From contig NZ_JBHJHP010000001.1 of assembly GCF_042219855.1 (NCBI RefSeq), positions 248,001 through 312,000 of the forward strand: DNA of 64,000 nt, read 5' to 3'. A program made the translations under genes and the position numbers. The notes beneath the pieces are model-generated. The model was not told where the DNA came from, ran no database searches, and saw nothing but the letters and a program-made list of their open reading frames with translations. Shown here piece after piece: positions 45,497 to 55,368 of the stretch (its first letter is position 1; each line of letters starts with the position of its first letter). Source of the stretch: JBHJHP01 sp042219855 (GTDB taxonomy: Bacteria > Bacteroidota > Bacteroidia > Bacteroidales > UBA5342).

Positions 45497-46318
45497 ATGC
45501 AGTACGATCCTATCAAACGTTCGCTTGGAAATGTCTTTAATAAAACCCCGTTTTTACGAAAACTCTTTTACAGGTTACTGGATATTCTTTTGTTACGGAC
45601 CTGGCATGTAAAAAAGGAGTTATGTTTGTGGAAGAAAAATTATCCGGGTGAGGCCATGTTATTGGATGCCGGATCAGGATTTGGCCAGTACACTTACTAT
45701 CTTTCAGGGGTGAACCCAAAATGGAACGTATTGGGTGTAGATGTAAAACAGGAACAAATTGATGACTGCAACCGGTTTTTTAAGCAAATTAACCGCTCAG
45801 AAAGGGTGAAATTTGAATATGCTGACCTGACTCAATTCAGTAAACCTGAAACCTTTGATTTTATTCTTTCCGTGGACGTGATGGAGCATATTCTGGAGGA
45901 TGTTGAGGTGTTCAGGAATTTTCATGCGGCCATGAAAAAAGGTGGGATGTTGTTGATAAGTACTCCATCTGATCAGGGAGGAAGCGATACACATCATGAT
46001 CACGATCACGATGAAGTGTCCGGGTTTATCGACGAACATGTGCGCGACGGATATGGTATCACAGAGATAGAAGAAAAATTAAAATCGGCTGGATTTTCTA
46101 AAGTTGATGCCCGCTACAGTTATGGAAAACCCGGTTCTTTGTCATGGAAAATTTCAATGAAATATCCAATCAAACTGCTGAATGTGAGTAAAATATTCTT
46201 TATTGTTATTCCGTTCTATTATCTCATATTGTATCCGTTTGCATTGATATTGAATTACGCTGACGTTAAAACAAACCATAAAACAGGAACTGGGCTGATT
46301 GTGAAAGCCTGGAAGTAA
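45497..46318 (+). CDS. Class I SAM-dependent methyltransferase with C-terminal membrane segment
   Basis: 273 residues. The SAM-binding motif I is LLDAGSGFGQYTYYLS (residues about 55-70), motif II NVLGVDVKQEQID, and motif IV DFILSVDVMEHILED. A His/Asp-rich stretch HHDHDHDEV near residue 174 could bind metal or form a flexible loop. A hydrophobic segment near 230-255 (IFFIVIPFYYLILYPFALIL) suggests membrane association, uncommon for a small-molecule methyltransferase. Ubiquinone- or lipid-modifying activity is possible; the substrate is unknown. It sits between rbfA and an FtsX-like permease. Its TAA overlaps the permease ATG by one base. Confidence 0.85.
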   Translation: MQYDPIKRSLGNVFNKTPFLRKLFYRLLDILLLRTWHVKKELCLWKKNYPGEAMLLDAGSGFGQYTYYLSGVNPKWNVLGVDVKQEQIDDCNRFFKQINRSERVKFEYADLTQFSKPETFDFILSVDVMEHILEDVEVFRNFHAAMKKGGMLLISTPSDQGGSDTHHDHDHDEVSGFIDEHVRDGYGITEIEEKLKSAGFSKVDARYSYGKPGSLSWKISMKYPIKLLNVSKIFFIVIPFYYLILYPFALILNYADVKTNHKTGTGLIVKAWK

Positions 46319-47535
46319 TGCGACTGGCACTCCAAATAGCACGCCGGTATTTATTTGCAAAAAAATCACATACCGTTATTAATGTCATTTCGATGATATC
46401 AGTAGCCGGTGTAACTATCGGAACCATGGCCCTTATTGTGGTTCTTTCTGTTTTTAATGGTTTCGAGGATCTTATCGGAAAAACTTACAGTGCTTTTAAC
46501 CCGGATGTCAAAGTTCAACCGGCTGCAGGAAAGGTGTTTAATTATAATGCCCATATAGATTCTGTTCTTGTGAATTCCGGTGCAGAATGGTGGTCTAGAG
46601 TAATAGAAGATCAGGCATTCGTGTCGTACGATGATAAGCAGAGTCCGGTTATTATAAAAGGCGTAGATGAAAATTTTTCCAGGGTCTCCGGTCTGGATAC
46701 CATGTTGGTAGAAGGGGCTTTTACACTTTGGAACGGGGAAAAGCCTACGGCAATAGTCGGATACGGACTGGCAAGGACCCTGAGAATAGGTCTGAAGTTT
46801 GTTGCTCCGATTGTGATCCATGCGCCAAAGCGTGAGAGTCAGGTCTCAATGATTAATCCTGAAAGTAATTTTATAAGCGACTACCTTTATCCAAGCGGTT
46901 TTTTTGTAGTGTATCAACCAGAATATGATATGAATTATATCCTATTGCCAATTGAAGAAGCACAAAAGCTATTTGATTATACCAATCAACTTACCCAGTT
47001 AGAGATAAAGGTTTCTGAGAAAAAAGATGTGAGCGATGTACAGTCATATCTGAAAAAGCATTTAGGTTCTGATTTTAAAGTGTTGAACCGTTTTCAGCAG
47101 CAGGAAGGATTCTATAATATGATGAACATTGAAAAATGGATTGGGTACCTTATACTTATGTTTATTCTGTTTATTGCTACATTCAATCTCATTGGATCGC
47201 TTTCAATGTTAATGATGGATAAAAAGGATGACATTGACACACTAAGAAATCTGGGGGCCAACAGCAGGTTGATCCGGATGATTTTTGTTTTTGAAGGTTG
47301 GATAATATCTCTGGTAGGAACGATTGTTGGTGTGATACTCGGTGGCGTATTGGTCTGGCTACAGATGCAGTATGGTTTACTAAAACTGGCTAACGGTGGA
47401 AATTCAATTGTTGATGCCTATCCGGTCAGTGTTCTGATTAGTGATTTTGTAATTGTTTTTGTATCAGTTATCACACTAGGATTTCTTGCCTCCTGGTATC
47501 CTGTAAGGCGCATTACATCGCAGATTTTAGGTTGA
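46318..47535 (+). CDS. FtsX-like ABC permease, LolC/LolE family
   Basis: 405 residues. The N-terminal segment IARRYLFAKKSHTVINVIS and first helix (VTIGTMALIVVLSVFNGF) match the LolC/E signature. A periplasmic MacB-like domain fills about 50-265. Three more helices form the FtsX domain (IGYLILMFILFIATFNLIGSL, WIISLVGTIVGVILGG, FVIVFVSVITLGFLAS). LolC/E export lipoproteins from the inner membrane with LolD ATPase, and lipoproteins are abundant in this window. No ATPase gene is adjacent, so LolD would be encoded elsewhere. It is co-transcribed with rbfA and the methyltransferase. Other FtsX-type transporters cannot be excluded. Confidence 0.88.
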   Translation: MRLALQIARRYLFAKKSHTVINVISMISVAGVTIGTMALIVVLSVFNGFEDLIGKTYSAFNPDVKVQPAAGKVFNYNAHIDSVLVNSGAEWWSRVIEDQAFVSYDDKQSPVIIKGVDENFSRVSGLDTMLVEGAFTLWNGEKPTAIVGYGLARTLRIGLKFVAPIVIHAPKRESQVSMINPESNFISDYLYPSGFFVVYQPEYDMNYILLPIEEAQKLFDYTNQLTQLEIKVSEKKDVSDVQSYLKKHLGSDFKVLNRFQQQEGFYNMMNIEKWIGYLILMFILFIATFNLIGSLSMLMMDKKDDIDTLRNLGANSRLIRMIFVFEGWIISLVGTIVGVILGGVLVWLQMQYGLLKLANGGNSIVDAYPVSVLISDFVIVFVSVITLGFLASWYPVRRITSQILG

Positions 47536-47615
47536 ACCGATGTATTAAAACATAATTATAGCCTTTTAAAGATTTTCATAAATTCAGCACACCGTAAATC
47601 AAACTTTAATTCAGG

Positions 47616-47644
47616 TTGTTTTTAAACAATACATATTACTTTTG
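47616..47644 (+). promoter_or_regulatory. Promoter of mutS2
   Basis: TTG (47616-47618), an 18-bp spacer and TACTTTTG (47637-47644) match the Bacteroidota TTG/TAnnTTTG promoter. The -7 element ends 18 bp before the mutS2 ATG. It is one of the best promoter matches in the window. Confidence 0.7.
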
Positions 47645-47662
47645 TAATCCATTACATAAACT

Positions 47663-50140
47663 ATGATTTATCCGGCAACACTAGAAGATAAAATTGGTTT
47701 TGACAGGATCCGCAGGATGCTGAAGGCTGAGTGTATGACTACACTTGGAGAACAGCTTGTAGATGATGTATCATACCTGACAGAAATAGAAACTATCCGG
47801 TTTAATCTTGGACTGACCTGGGAATTTGTGATCATCAGAAGGGAAGAGGATAGTTTTGAGATTGGCTTTTTCACCGATCTGCGGGAACCCCTGAAGTCTG
47901 CCCGGCCACAGGGAACATGGCTCAGTGAAAAAGTACTGCATGAACTCAGAAAAACACTTGAAACTTTAAGTCATATTTCCGGTTTCTTCAAAGGAGATCG
48001 CAAAGAGAAATATCCGTACCTATCTGCTGTGGCTTCAGAAGTATTGCAGTTTCCCGATGTGATCCAAAAAATAAAGCGGGTATTTGATGATGAAGGCCGG
48101 ATGAAGGACAATGCATCACCCGAACTGTTAAAAATAAGACAGACCTTACGGCAGGAACAACAAACCCTTTCAAGAAGAATACAGCGTGTTCTGGTTAAAG
48201 CTAAAACAGACGGTCTTATTGATAGTGATGTGTCACCTTCGGTTCGCGACGGAAGACTTGTAATACCGGTAGAAGCCAGGAATAAAAGAAAGATCGGTGG
48301 AATCATTCATGACGAATCAGCCACGGGAAAAACTGCATTTATTGAACCGGCAGAAGTAGTGGAAGCCAATAACCGTATACGGGAGCTTGAAATTGAAGAA
48401 AGGCGCGAAATCGTAAAAATACTCATTGAACTAACGGCTCATATCCGACCGCATTTTGATGAAATCGGGGAGTCGTTTCATTTTTTGGGACTAATTGACT
48501 TCTTAAGGTCCAAATCAATTCTGACAGGACAGCTGAACGCCATCCTGCCGGTTGTTAAAGATCAGCAGGCATTTGACTGGAAGGAGGCTGTTCATCCATT
48601 ATTGTATCTTTCATTTAAACGGGAAGGAAAGCAGGTTGTACCGCTTTCTCTGAGATTGAATTCAGCCAACAGGATACTTCTGATTTCCGGACCGAACGCT
48701 GGTGGTAAATCGGTGTGTTTGAAAACAGTTGGTCTGATCCAGTATATGTTGCAGTGCGGTATCCCGGTTCCGGTACACGAAAGTTCTGAAATGGGTATTT
48801 TTGAAGATATCTTTATTGATATAGGGGATGAGCAGTCCCTGGATAATGATCTGAGTACCTACAGTTCTCATCTTTTGAACATGAAGCATTTTCTGAAAAA
48901 TGCAGGACCAGGAAGTCTTTTACTTGTTGATGAGTTCGGAACCGGAACGGAACCACAGATCGGTGGCGCCATCGCTGAATCCATTTTGCAACATATTAAT
49001 AACACAGGTGCATATGGTGTTTTAACGACACACTATTCAAACCTGAAACATTATGCATCCCAGACCCAGGGAATCATAAACGGTGCCATGATGTTCGATC
49101 AGCAGCATTTACAGCCCTTGTTTCAGCTGCAGGTGGGGAAGCCCGGGAGTTCTTATGCCATTGAAATGGCACGAAAAATAGGAATTCCGGAATCGGTGAT
49201 TGAACTGGCATCAGAGAAAGTGGGGCAGGAAACAATGGATTTTGATAAACACCTTCGGGAGATCCTACGGGATAAAACATATTGGGAGAGGAAAAGGGAT
49301 AATATCAGAAAGAAAAATAAACAGGTAGAAGATCTGGAAAACACCTATAAGGAACAGCTTCAGAAAATAAAAGGTGAACGTTCAAAAATTCTCGACGAAG
49401 CAAAAAGGGAAGCTGCCCGGTTAATGGATAATGCCAATGCAACGATTGAAAATACCATACGCAAAATAAGAGAGTCTGAGGCCGATAAACTGAAAACAAA
49501 AGATGCCCGCCATGAATTTGAGGAACAGAAAGAACAAATTTCAGGAAATGCGTCGGATGATTCAGTAATAAAGGAAATGGAAAAGCTATTGAGGAGGCAG
49601 GAGCGAAAAATGAATAAAAAGCCCTCTCCTAAAGCGGAAAAGAAAAAACAGGGACCTGAAAAAGAAAAAATTAATAAAGGCGATACGGTACGGATTATTT
49701 CAAGAAACACGTTTGCTGAGGTATTGGATATTAAGGGTACGCAGGTTGATCTGGCATTGGGGCACCTTAGGATCACGGTTAAATTAAATGAGCTTGAAAA
49801 AGTAAGCAACCGCGAGGCTAAACGCAGTAAAAAAGATAATTATAAGACATCTGAAACTTTCCGAAATACAGATATTCAGAATCGTAAACTGAACTTCAGA
49901 AGTGATATTGATGTACGGGGTATGCGTGGAGAAGAAGCGGTGAGAGCTGTGATGAATTTTGTGGACGATGCCGTTATGGTAGGTGCCACGCATTTAAGGA
50001 TACTGCACGGAACAGGAACCGGGGCTTTACGCCAGATGATTCGTGAATACCTGAACACTGTTGAATTTGTGGATAGTGCCCGGGATGAACATGTGCAGCT
50101 TGGTGGTGTTGGGATTACTTTAGTGGACCTTAGTTATTAA
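47663..50140 (+). CDS. mutS2: MutS2 family endonuclease/ribosome rescue ATPase
   Basis: 825 residues. The N-terminal core and clamp (about 1-320) precede the ATPase: Walker A GPNAGGKS at 343-350, and Walker B LLVDEFGTGTEP near 417-428. A coiled coil spans about 510-640 with many Lys/Glu (KKNKQVEDLENTYKEQL). A KOW-like segment (KGDTVRIISRNTFAEVLDIKG) is near 670, and the C-terminal Smr nuclease domain shows DVRGMRGEEA at 750 and LHGTGTGALR at 781. MutS2 lacks the mismatch-recognition domain of MutS. It has been linked to suppressing recombination and to splitting collided ribosomes. The gene is alone, with its own promoter. Confidence 0.96.
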   Translation: MIYPATLEDKIGFDRIRRMLKAECMTTLGEQLVDDVSYLTEIETIRFNLGLTWEFVIIRREEDSFEIGFFTDLREPLKSARPQGTWLSEKVLHELRKTLETLSHISGFFKGDRKEKYPYLSAVASEVLQFPDVIQKIKRVFDDEGRMKDNASPELLKIRQTLRQEQQTLSRRIQRVLVKAKTDGLIDSDVSPSVRDGRLVIPVEARNKRKIGGIIHDESATGKTAFIEPAEVVEANNRIRELEIEERREIVKILIELTAHIRPHFDEIGESFHFLGLIDFLRSKSILTGQLNAILPVVKDQQAFDWKEAVHPLLYLSFKREGKQVVPLSLRLNSANRILLISGPNAGGKSVCLKTVGLIQYMLQCGIPVPVHESSEMGIFEDIFIDIGDEQSLDNDLSTYSSHLLNMKHFLKNAGPGSLLLVDEFGTGTEPQIGGAIAESILQHINNTGAYGVLTTHYSNLKHYASQTQGIINGAMMFDQQHLQPLFQLQVGKPGSSYAIEMARKIGIPESVIELASEKVGQETMDFDKHLREILRDKTYWERKRDNIRKKNKQVEDLENTYKEQLQKIKGERSKILDEAKREAARLMDNANATIENTIRKIRESEADKLKTKDARHEFEEQKEQISGNASDDSVIKEMEKLLRRQERKMNKKPSPKAEKKKQGPEKEKINKGDTVRIISRNTFAEVLDIKGTQVDLALGHLRITVKLNELEKVSNREAKRSKKDNYKTSETFRNTDIQNRKLNFRSDIDVRGMRGEEAVRAVMNFVDDAVMVGATHLRILHGTGTGALRQMIREYLNTVEFVDSARDEHVQLGGVGITLVDLSY

Positions 50141-50220
50141 TGAACAATACATAATTATGCGTCGCGTTTTACACTTCACGGCTCATTAATAAAGACTAAT
50201 GGCTCACTATTTTACATATA

Positions 50221-50276
50221 AACCCGTCACCCGTAATTCGTAACCTGTAACCCATAACCCGTCACCTGTAACCTAA
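50221..50276. repeat. Degenerate short tandem repeat between mutS2 and the DUF3160 gene
   Basis: Units of about 7-8 bases resembling CCCGTMAC, CTGTAAC and CCATAAC follow one another. AACCCGTCACC occurs in near-identical form at 50221 and 50256, and ACCTGTAACC at 50243 and 50264. No coding role is seen. Confidence 0.6.
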
Positions 50277-50396
50277 AACAAAAAGGCACAGGATGAATGC
50301 CGGATAAATATTCACCCCGTGACCTTATGGAATCAATTGAATGAAGTTATGCCAATAGTTTTTCAAAATGATCCTTAAACGATTTTAAGGCTCTGT

Positions 50397-52916
50397 TTAA
50401 TTGCTAACCGGTATTATCTTACCACTGTAGGTTTTATTGTTGTTGGTAATTCTGTAAAACAGAACAGAACGGTTAAAACCATCAGTACTTATTATACCTT
50501 TATCAGTTACCGTTTTAAAAACCAGCCTGCCGCCGGTATCAAATAATGAGACCGAAGTATTGGTATTATTATTGAACCCCGTTATGTGTAAATTGCTTCC
50601 ATTTATCCAGACAACAGGTTTTACCTCGTTTGAAGGATTAAATCCTGATGTTCCTCCAACAGTATAGGCCGTGTCGGTAAATTGTGTACCTTTTAATTCC
50701 ATCGTCGATGCTTTGGTTTTACCTTCGCTGTCAGCCAGATAAATATTGGTCCATCCGGGTCTTTCAGGCGCCTGGCTTCTCCAGATCATGTCTGACCATT
50801 CATTATCGTTTTTACGTACAAAATTATCCGTGATAAACTGGTAATACGATATTACCGGACCGCAAAACAGTGTTGGCTTATATTCATTGGCCGGAGCCGG
50901 AGCAATGAAAACGCCCATATTAAATCTTCCTACACCGGTATGCAATACTTTTCCTACCATATTCCCCAATTCATCCGTCGGTTGTGTGTGAACATCTGCA
51001 ACGGTAAAATCCTCCTGGGAAGCTTCGTCCACGTTCCAGAATAAATTCAACATCCAGCCATCATATGTGGGAGGTTCGCCGCAAACACCATACTGTACAA
51101 CTCTGAGCGCCTGTTGCAGAAATTGTACCTGCTCTTCTGAAAAGGCTTCTCCATTAACTTCCTTCAGGGATATATTAAGGAGCTCATCGGCCACTGTCGC
51201 GAAGCCCGTCCAGAAGGTTTCATACTTATCTGTGCCTAAACGATCGGCACTCAGAAAAAGAGCAGCGTCGTATGCAAATTGTTTCAGAGATAAATAAAAA
51301 GCCGGATAGGGTTCGATATAACCATATGGATATGAACATGTAATTCCACCGGTGTATGACTGCTTGGCATATAAAATGTTGTCGTGTCTGAGCTGCGACC
51401 ATGAAGCCAGCTGACTGTTAAGTTTCTCATGTTGCCAAGCTACCGTCTTCATAAAGAACGGTGTATAATCGTTGTTTTCAGCCACACTCAGGTCCTTTAT
51501 TGACTTGAGCCAGATGTTATATAAAGATTCACTCCAGTAAGTATCATCGTAGGCATCAAAAAGATACCGCATGGCGTCAATGGCTGATCCGTAGGGATAT
51601 TTGTCAAGATTACTCCCCAGAAGATGTATCGCGTTGTTGTTACCAAGGCAAAAAGATACGTCAAGCGGATCGGGCATCATACGTAAAACCTTCTGGTTGT
51701 TATATACGATACGGTCATACGTTACATTATGCAGAACATAGGAGTCAATCACAAAACGCTGCCCGAATAATTTATAAGACACCGGTAATTTTGCCGTTTC
51801 TGAGGTAAACGGATTTGTCATAATTATATCCGAAAGAATTTTTTGTCCGTACTGCTCTTCGGAAAGGAGTTTTTGCTGAAGTGATTTAAGAGTGGCATCA
51901 TCCGCCAGATCTGAAACAGATGTAATGCTCAGTTCATCCATTACGTTTTTAAACTCCAGTGGTGTAAGGTTATCCGATTCTCCGACAAAATATTTTATAA
52001 TATCATCAATTTCATTTAGTTGCTCGTCGGCACCGGATTTGTACAAAACTTCATTAACCATTGCTGACAGCAAAGCCATTCGCTGAACATCCGTACTGTC
52101 CATGGTAAAATCCTGGGGAGGTAAAGTCAGGAAAATATTGATGAAACTCAACCACATCATACTTCTGAAATAATCTTCCTGACCATCGGTGTAATGTCCA
52201 CGGGGTATAAACTGACTGAAGTCAATATTCCGGCTGTTATAGGTAAACAGTGGTGTGGACTTAAAGCCTGCTTCAAAAATATATCTTTTAATAATATGAA
52301 ACTCATTTTCTGAACAGTATGTTGGTGTAACTACAAGATTACTGTCCAGCAACACTCTGGCCATCAGAATATATAATTCTGCATCACCAACCGTATGTTT
52401 CAGTTCGGGATCTGCATTGTACGCTGGTGCATCTGAGAGAAACTGTTCATACATTTTTCGCAGTGCTTCTTTCAGTTTAGGTTCAAGATAATTGATCTCC
52501 ATATCCTGAAGCATGTTATCATAGGAATTGTGCAGAGCGTGTAGCAAAACATCGCTTGTTATAAATACCGGAAGATCGTTATGATATACCTGATCCAGTC
52601 CGGCTAAAACAGAATTATATGATAAACGTTCTGTCACAACAAAATGATTCTTTTTTAATAATTCTAGCTCACTGCCAGTCAGATTAAATTTTTGAACGAC
52701 CGAATCAAAATAACAGGAGGTGGCAATGTCAAAGGGTCCGATGTCGGAAGAGTAAAATTCTCCGTTTTGGGGATACAGTTCAAATAATGCTTCTTTTGAA
52801 AGGTTTTTATGTTGTTCACGATAGGCATGATAGGTGTAAGGGTCAAATACCTGGGCGCTTAAAATACCACTCAGAAGCAAAGATGCAAGTAACGTAAAGA
52901 TTGATTTCATCTGCAT
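50397..52916 (-). CDS. DUF3160 protein with T9SS sorting domain
   Basis: 839 residues. The signal peptide is SIFTLLASLLLSGILSAQ; either of two close Mets (52916 or 52910) may start it. The bulk, about 50-730, matches DUF3160 by its hallmarks: LPVFITSDVLLHALHNSYDNML, LTPLEFKNVM, QRFVIDSYVLHNVTY, and the later CGEPPTYDGWMLNLFW. The family is large, helical and uncharacterised, and is found mostly on secreted proteins. The C-terminal segment (VSLFDTGGRLVFKT through VLFYRITNN) is a T9SS type A signal, so the protein is surface-exposed or released. It is divergent from the TetR/RND operon with 386 bp between the starts. Confidence 0.85.
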   Translation of the reverse strand: MQMKSIFTLLASLLLSGILSAQVFDPYTYHAYREQHKNLSKEALFELYPQNGEFYSSDIGPFDIATSCYFDSVVQKFNLTGSELELLKKNHFVVTERLSYNSVLAGLDQVYHNDLPVFITSDVLLHALHNSYDNMLQDMEINYLEPKLKEALRKMYEQFLSDAPAYNADPELKHTVGDAELYILMARVLLDSNLVVTPTYCSENEFHIIKRYIFEAGFKSTPLFTYNSRNIDFSQFIPRGHYTDGQEDYFRSMMWLSFINIFLTLPPQDFTMDSTDVQRMALLSAMVNEVLYKSGADEQLNEIDDIIKYFVGESDNLTPLEFKNVMDELSITSVSDLADDATLKSLQQKLLSEEQYGQKILSDIIMTNPFTSETAKLPVSYKLFGQRFVIDSYVLHNVTYDRIVYNNQKVLRMMPDPLDVSFCLGNNNAIHLLGSNLDKYPYGSAIDAMRYLFDAYDDTYWSESLYNIWLKSIKDLSVAENNDYTPFFMKTVAWQHEKLNSQLASWSQLRHDNILYAKQSYTGGITCSYPYGYIEPYPAFYLSLKQFAYDAALFLSADRLGTDKYETFWTGFATVADELLNISLKEVNGEAFSEEQVQFLQQALRVVQYGVCGEPPTYDGWMLNLFWNVDEASQEDFTVADVHTQPTDELGNMVGKVLHTGVGRFNMGVFIAPAPANEYKPTLFCGPVISYYQFITDNFVRKNDNEWSDMIWRSQAPERPGWTNIYLADSEGKTKASTMELKGTQFTDTAYTVGGTSGFNPSNEVKPVVWINGSNLHITGFNNNTNTSVSLFDTGGRLVFKTVTDKGIISTDGFNRSVLFYRITNNNKTYSGKIIPVSN

Positions 52917-53254
52917 GAAGTTTAATGTGTTATAAAGTTATGAATTTATCTCACAGTCATTACATTAACATAGAGTTATATTTCATGCAAATGGTTGTAC
53001 GGCTGTAAAGAAATTTGTTTGGATTAATCGAATTATTTCAATAACTATGCACAGCTAATCCTGAATTAAATTTCTTACACGACTGAAAATTTTCTTTCAA
53101 ACCATGATTGTCCTCATTCACCTACAAAAAATGGATGTTGGCTGAAATTTATTGGTTGCAGTGTTAATTATTTCGCTCTTTTGTTCATGTAAAAACCGAC
53201 GATACAAAAAATATGTTAAAAACTATAAATACTATGGAAACTATTAGGGTATAA
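52917..53254. other. Divergent intergenic region, DUF3160 gene / efflux operon
   Basis: About 340 bp of AT-rich sequence with no credible gene. It precedes the tetR promoter at 53255. No palindrome long enough to be an obvious TetR operator was found; a short operator could overlap the promoter. Confidence 0.5.
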
Positions 53255-53287
53255 TTTGTTTCCTGGGTTTATTTTAGTTTATCTTTG
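53255..53287 (+). promoter_or_regulatory. Promoter of the tetR-RND operon
   Basis: TTTG (53255-53258), a 21-bp spacer and TATCTTTG (53280-53287) match the Bacteroidota promoter consensus. The -7 element ends 15 bp before the tetR ATG. Confidence 0.7.
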
Positions 53288-53302
53288 CCAAAAATTTGAC
53301 AT

Positions 53303-53920
53303 ATGAACGAAGACGAGTTGAATATAATACTTGATAAAGTGAAGGATCTTTTCATGCGTTACGGTATTAAAAGTGTAACCATGGATGATGTTTCGCGTGA
53401 ATTAGGTATTTCTAAAAAAACCCTTTATCAGTATGTTACCAACAAGGAGGATTTGGTTGAAAAGGTTTTACAGTACCTGCACAATCAGATGGATAAGCAG
53501 GATGAATTGTGTGACCCGACTGACAAAAATGCCATTGAAATACTTATGATGGTTAATGACAAGGTAAATTACATGATGAAGAATCATAATCCTTCCATGC
53601 AATATGATCTGAAAAAGTATTATCCTGAAATCTTCAGAAAATTTTATGAAATTCAGAAGGAAGAAATATACAAATCTATCATATCGAATATTAATAAAGG
53701 CAAAGGCGAAGGTTTATACCGGGATAAGGTTAATCCGGTACTGGTTGCCAAATTGTATTTGAGTCGGGTTATAACAATAACCGACAGAGAAATCTTTACC
53801 GAAGATGAAATCCGCAGTCCCGGTTTTTTTCTTTCTATCATGGAGTTGCATATCAGAAGTCTTGCAACTACGAAGGGGCTGGAAGTTTTAGAAGAGAAAT
53901 TAAAAGCATATAACAACTAA
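53303..53920 (+). CDS. TetR/AcrR-family transcriptional regulator
   Basis: 205 residues. The N-terminal TetR helix-turn-helix (about 10-55) has KSVTMDDVSRELGISKKTLYQYVTNK, with G-I-S-K-K-T-L-Y-Q-Y as the recognition helix. The C-terminal ligand-binding domain is helical and divergent, as usual. It is the first gene of a five-gene operon followed by TolC, adaptor, RND pump and a small protein, with 17 bp to tolC. Such regulators usually repress their own operon until a pump substrate binds. Autoregulation is inferred from the single promoter upstream. Confidence 0.94.
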   Translation: MNEDELNIILDKVKDLFMRYGIKSVTMDDVSRELGISKKTLYQYVTNKEDLVEKVLQYLHNQMDKQDELCDPTDKNAIEILMMVNDKVNYMMKNHNPSMQYDLKKYYPEIFRKFYEIQKEEIYKSIISNINKGKGEGLYRDKVNPVLVAKLYLSRVITITDREIFTEDEIRSPGFFLSIMELHIRSLATTKGLEVLEEKLKAYNN

Positions 53921-53937
53921 AAATCCGATTTAACAAG

Positions 53938-55347
53938 ATGAGTACACTTAAACTATTAATTGCATTAAGTCTGTTGCCCGTTCTGGGGCTTTCCGCTCAG
54001 GATAGAATGGACTTATCGCTGGACGAGGCTAAGTCTTATGCACTGGAACACAATAAAACGGTTCAGAATGCGGAACTGGATAAGGAACTGGCTAAAAAAT
54101 CCGTATGGGAAGCCATTTCTTCCGGATTACCGCAGGTAAGTGCATCATTCGATTACACCAACTTTTTTAATTATGAATTTGCTTTCACTTTTGGAGGTAG
54201 TACGACATCGCCGGAAGTATTACAAAGCATACGTGAACAAGCACAAACAAATTATCCTGATGCAAACTTTTCAACGATTGATGCCAATAATTATATTACG
54301 CAGCAGATTCAAAGCATGGCGAATTCTACGATTTCAATGAAAAATCAGGCCAGTGCAAAGTTACAGGTAAGTCAGCTGATATTCAGTGGACAGTTTCTGG
54401 TTGGTGTTCAGTCTGCCAAACTGGCAAAGGAACTCATGGAAAAAAGTTATAATAAAACCGAGAGTGATGTCACGAATCTGATAATAAGTTCTTATTACAA
54501 TACGCTGATAACACAGGAATCAATTCGTATTTTGAAGGAAAATATTGGCAACATGGATAAGATAGTCAGTCAGACACAGGCCATGGTTGATGCCGGAATG
54601 GCTGAACAGATTGATGCAGATCAGTTGAAAATAACAAGTGTTCAGTTAAAGAATTCCTTAAAGACCATGGAACGTAACCTGGAGATGAATTACAACATGT
54701 TGCGATTTCAGTTGGGGGTTGAACCGGGAACACCATTGAACCTTACAACAACACTGGATGATGCCATCAATGGAGAGGAAGTTGTGAAAGCAACACTTTC
54801 GCCCTTTGTAATTGAAAATAATATTGATTACCAGTTGTTTAAAGGTCAGGAAGATGTTCAGGAGAAACAGGTAATGTTGCAGAAAAGTGCTTATCTGCCA
54901 ACCGTTTCAGCATTTTACACCTACAATGCAAAAATAATCACAACAGATTTCGATATAAACCCGCCTCATACCATTGGATTTAGTCTGAATCTGCCACTGT
55001 TTACTTCCTGGAACCGTCAGACAAAGGTGCAGAAAGCTGAAATACAGTTGGATAAGGTAAGAAACAGTAAAGCAATGCTGGAAGATCAGTTGAACATGCA
55101 ATCCGAACAGCTGAAATATAATCTTAAGACTGCTATTGAAAATTATAATCTGCAAAAGGAGAATGTTGAAGTGGCCAAACGTGTTTACGATACATACAAT
55201 CGTAAATATAATGAGGGTGTCATTTCCAGTCTGGAACTCACACAATCCAACTCAACCTATCTTGAGGCTGAAAGTAATTATATCCAGTCTGTGATGTCGA
55301 TGTTACAGGCAAAACTGGCTCTGGATAAACTCAATAATAATTTGTAA
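53938..55347 (+). CDS. TolC-family outer-membrane efflux protein
   Basis: 469 residues. A signal peptide (LLIALSLLPVLGLSAQ) ends near residue 21. The mature protein shows the duplicated TolC pattern of long coiled-coil helices and short beta strands: MDLSLDEAKSYALEHNKTVQNAELD at the start, a strand region SAKLQVSQLIFSGQFLVGV, and the second half with YQLFKGQEDVQEKQVMLQKSAYLP. TolC trimers form the outer-membrane duct of tripartite RND pumps. It lies 17 bp after tetR and 21 bp before the adaptor gene, so the tripartite pump is encoded complete. Confidence 0.94.
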   Translation: MSTLKLLIALSLLPVLGLSAQDRMDLSLDEAKSYALEHNKTVQNAELDKELAKKSVWEAISSGLPQVSASFDYTNFFNYEFAFTFGGSTTSPEVLQSIREQAQTNYPDANFSTIDANNYITQQIQSMANSTISMKNQASAKLQVSQLIFSGQFLVGVQSAKLAKELMEKSYNKTESDVTNLIISSYYNTLITQESIRILKENIGNMDKIVSQTQAMVDAGMAEQIDADQLKITSVQLKNSLKTMERNLEMNYNMLRFQLGVEPGTPLNLTTTLDDAINGEEVVKATLSPFVIENNIDYQLFKGQEDVQEKQVMLQKSAYLPTVSAFYTYNAKIITTDFDINPPHTIGFSLNLPLFTSWNRQTKVQKAEIQLDKVRNSKAMLEDQLNMQSEQLKYNLKTAIENYNLQKENVEVAKRVYDTYNRKYNEGVISSLELTQSNSTYLEAESNYIQSVMSMLQAKLALDKLNNNL

Positions 55348-55368
55348 AACATAAAAATCAGATATAAA

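Noticed and set aside
46399..46821. 140-residue minus-strand frame within the LolC/E-like gene
   Set aside because: It is an antisense shadow of a coding gene with family-level conservation.
49360..49809. 149-residue minus-strand frame within mutS2
   Set aside because: Its Ser/Phe-rich translation arises from antisense reading of the Lys/Glu-rich coiled coil.
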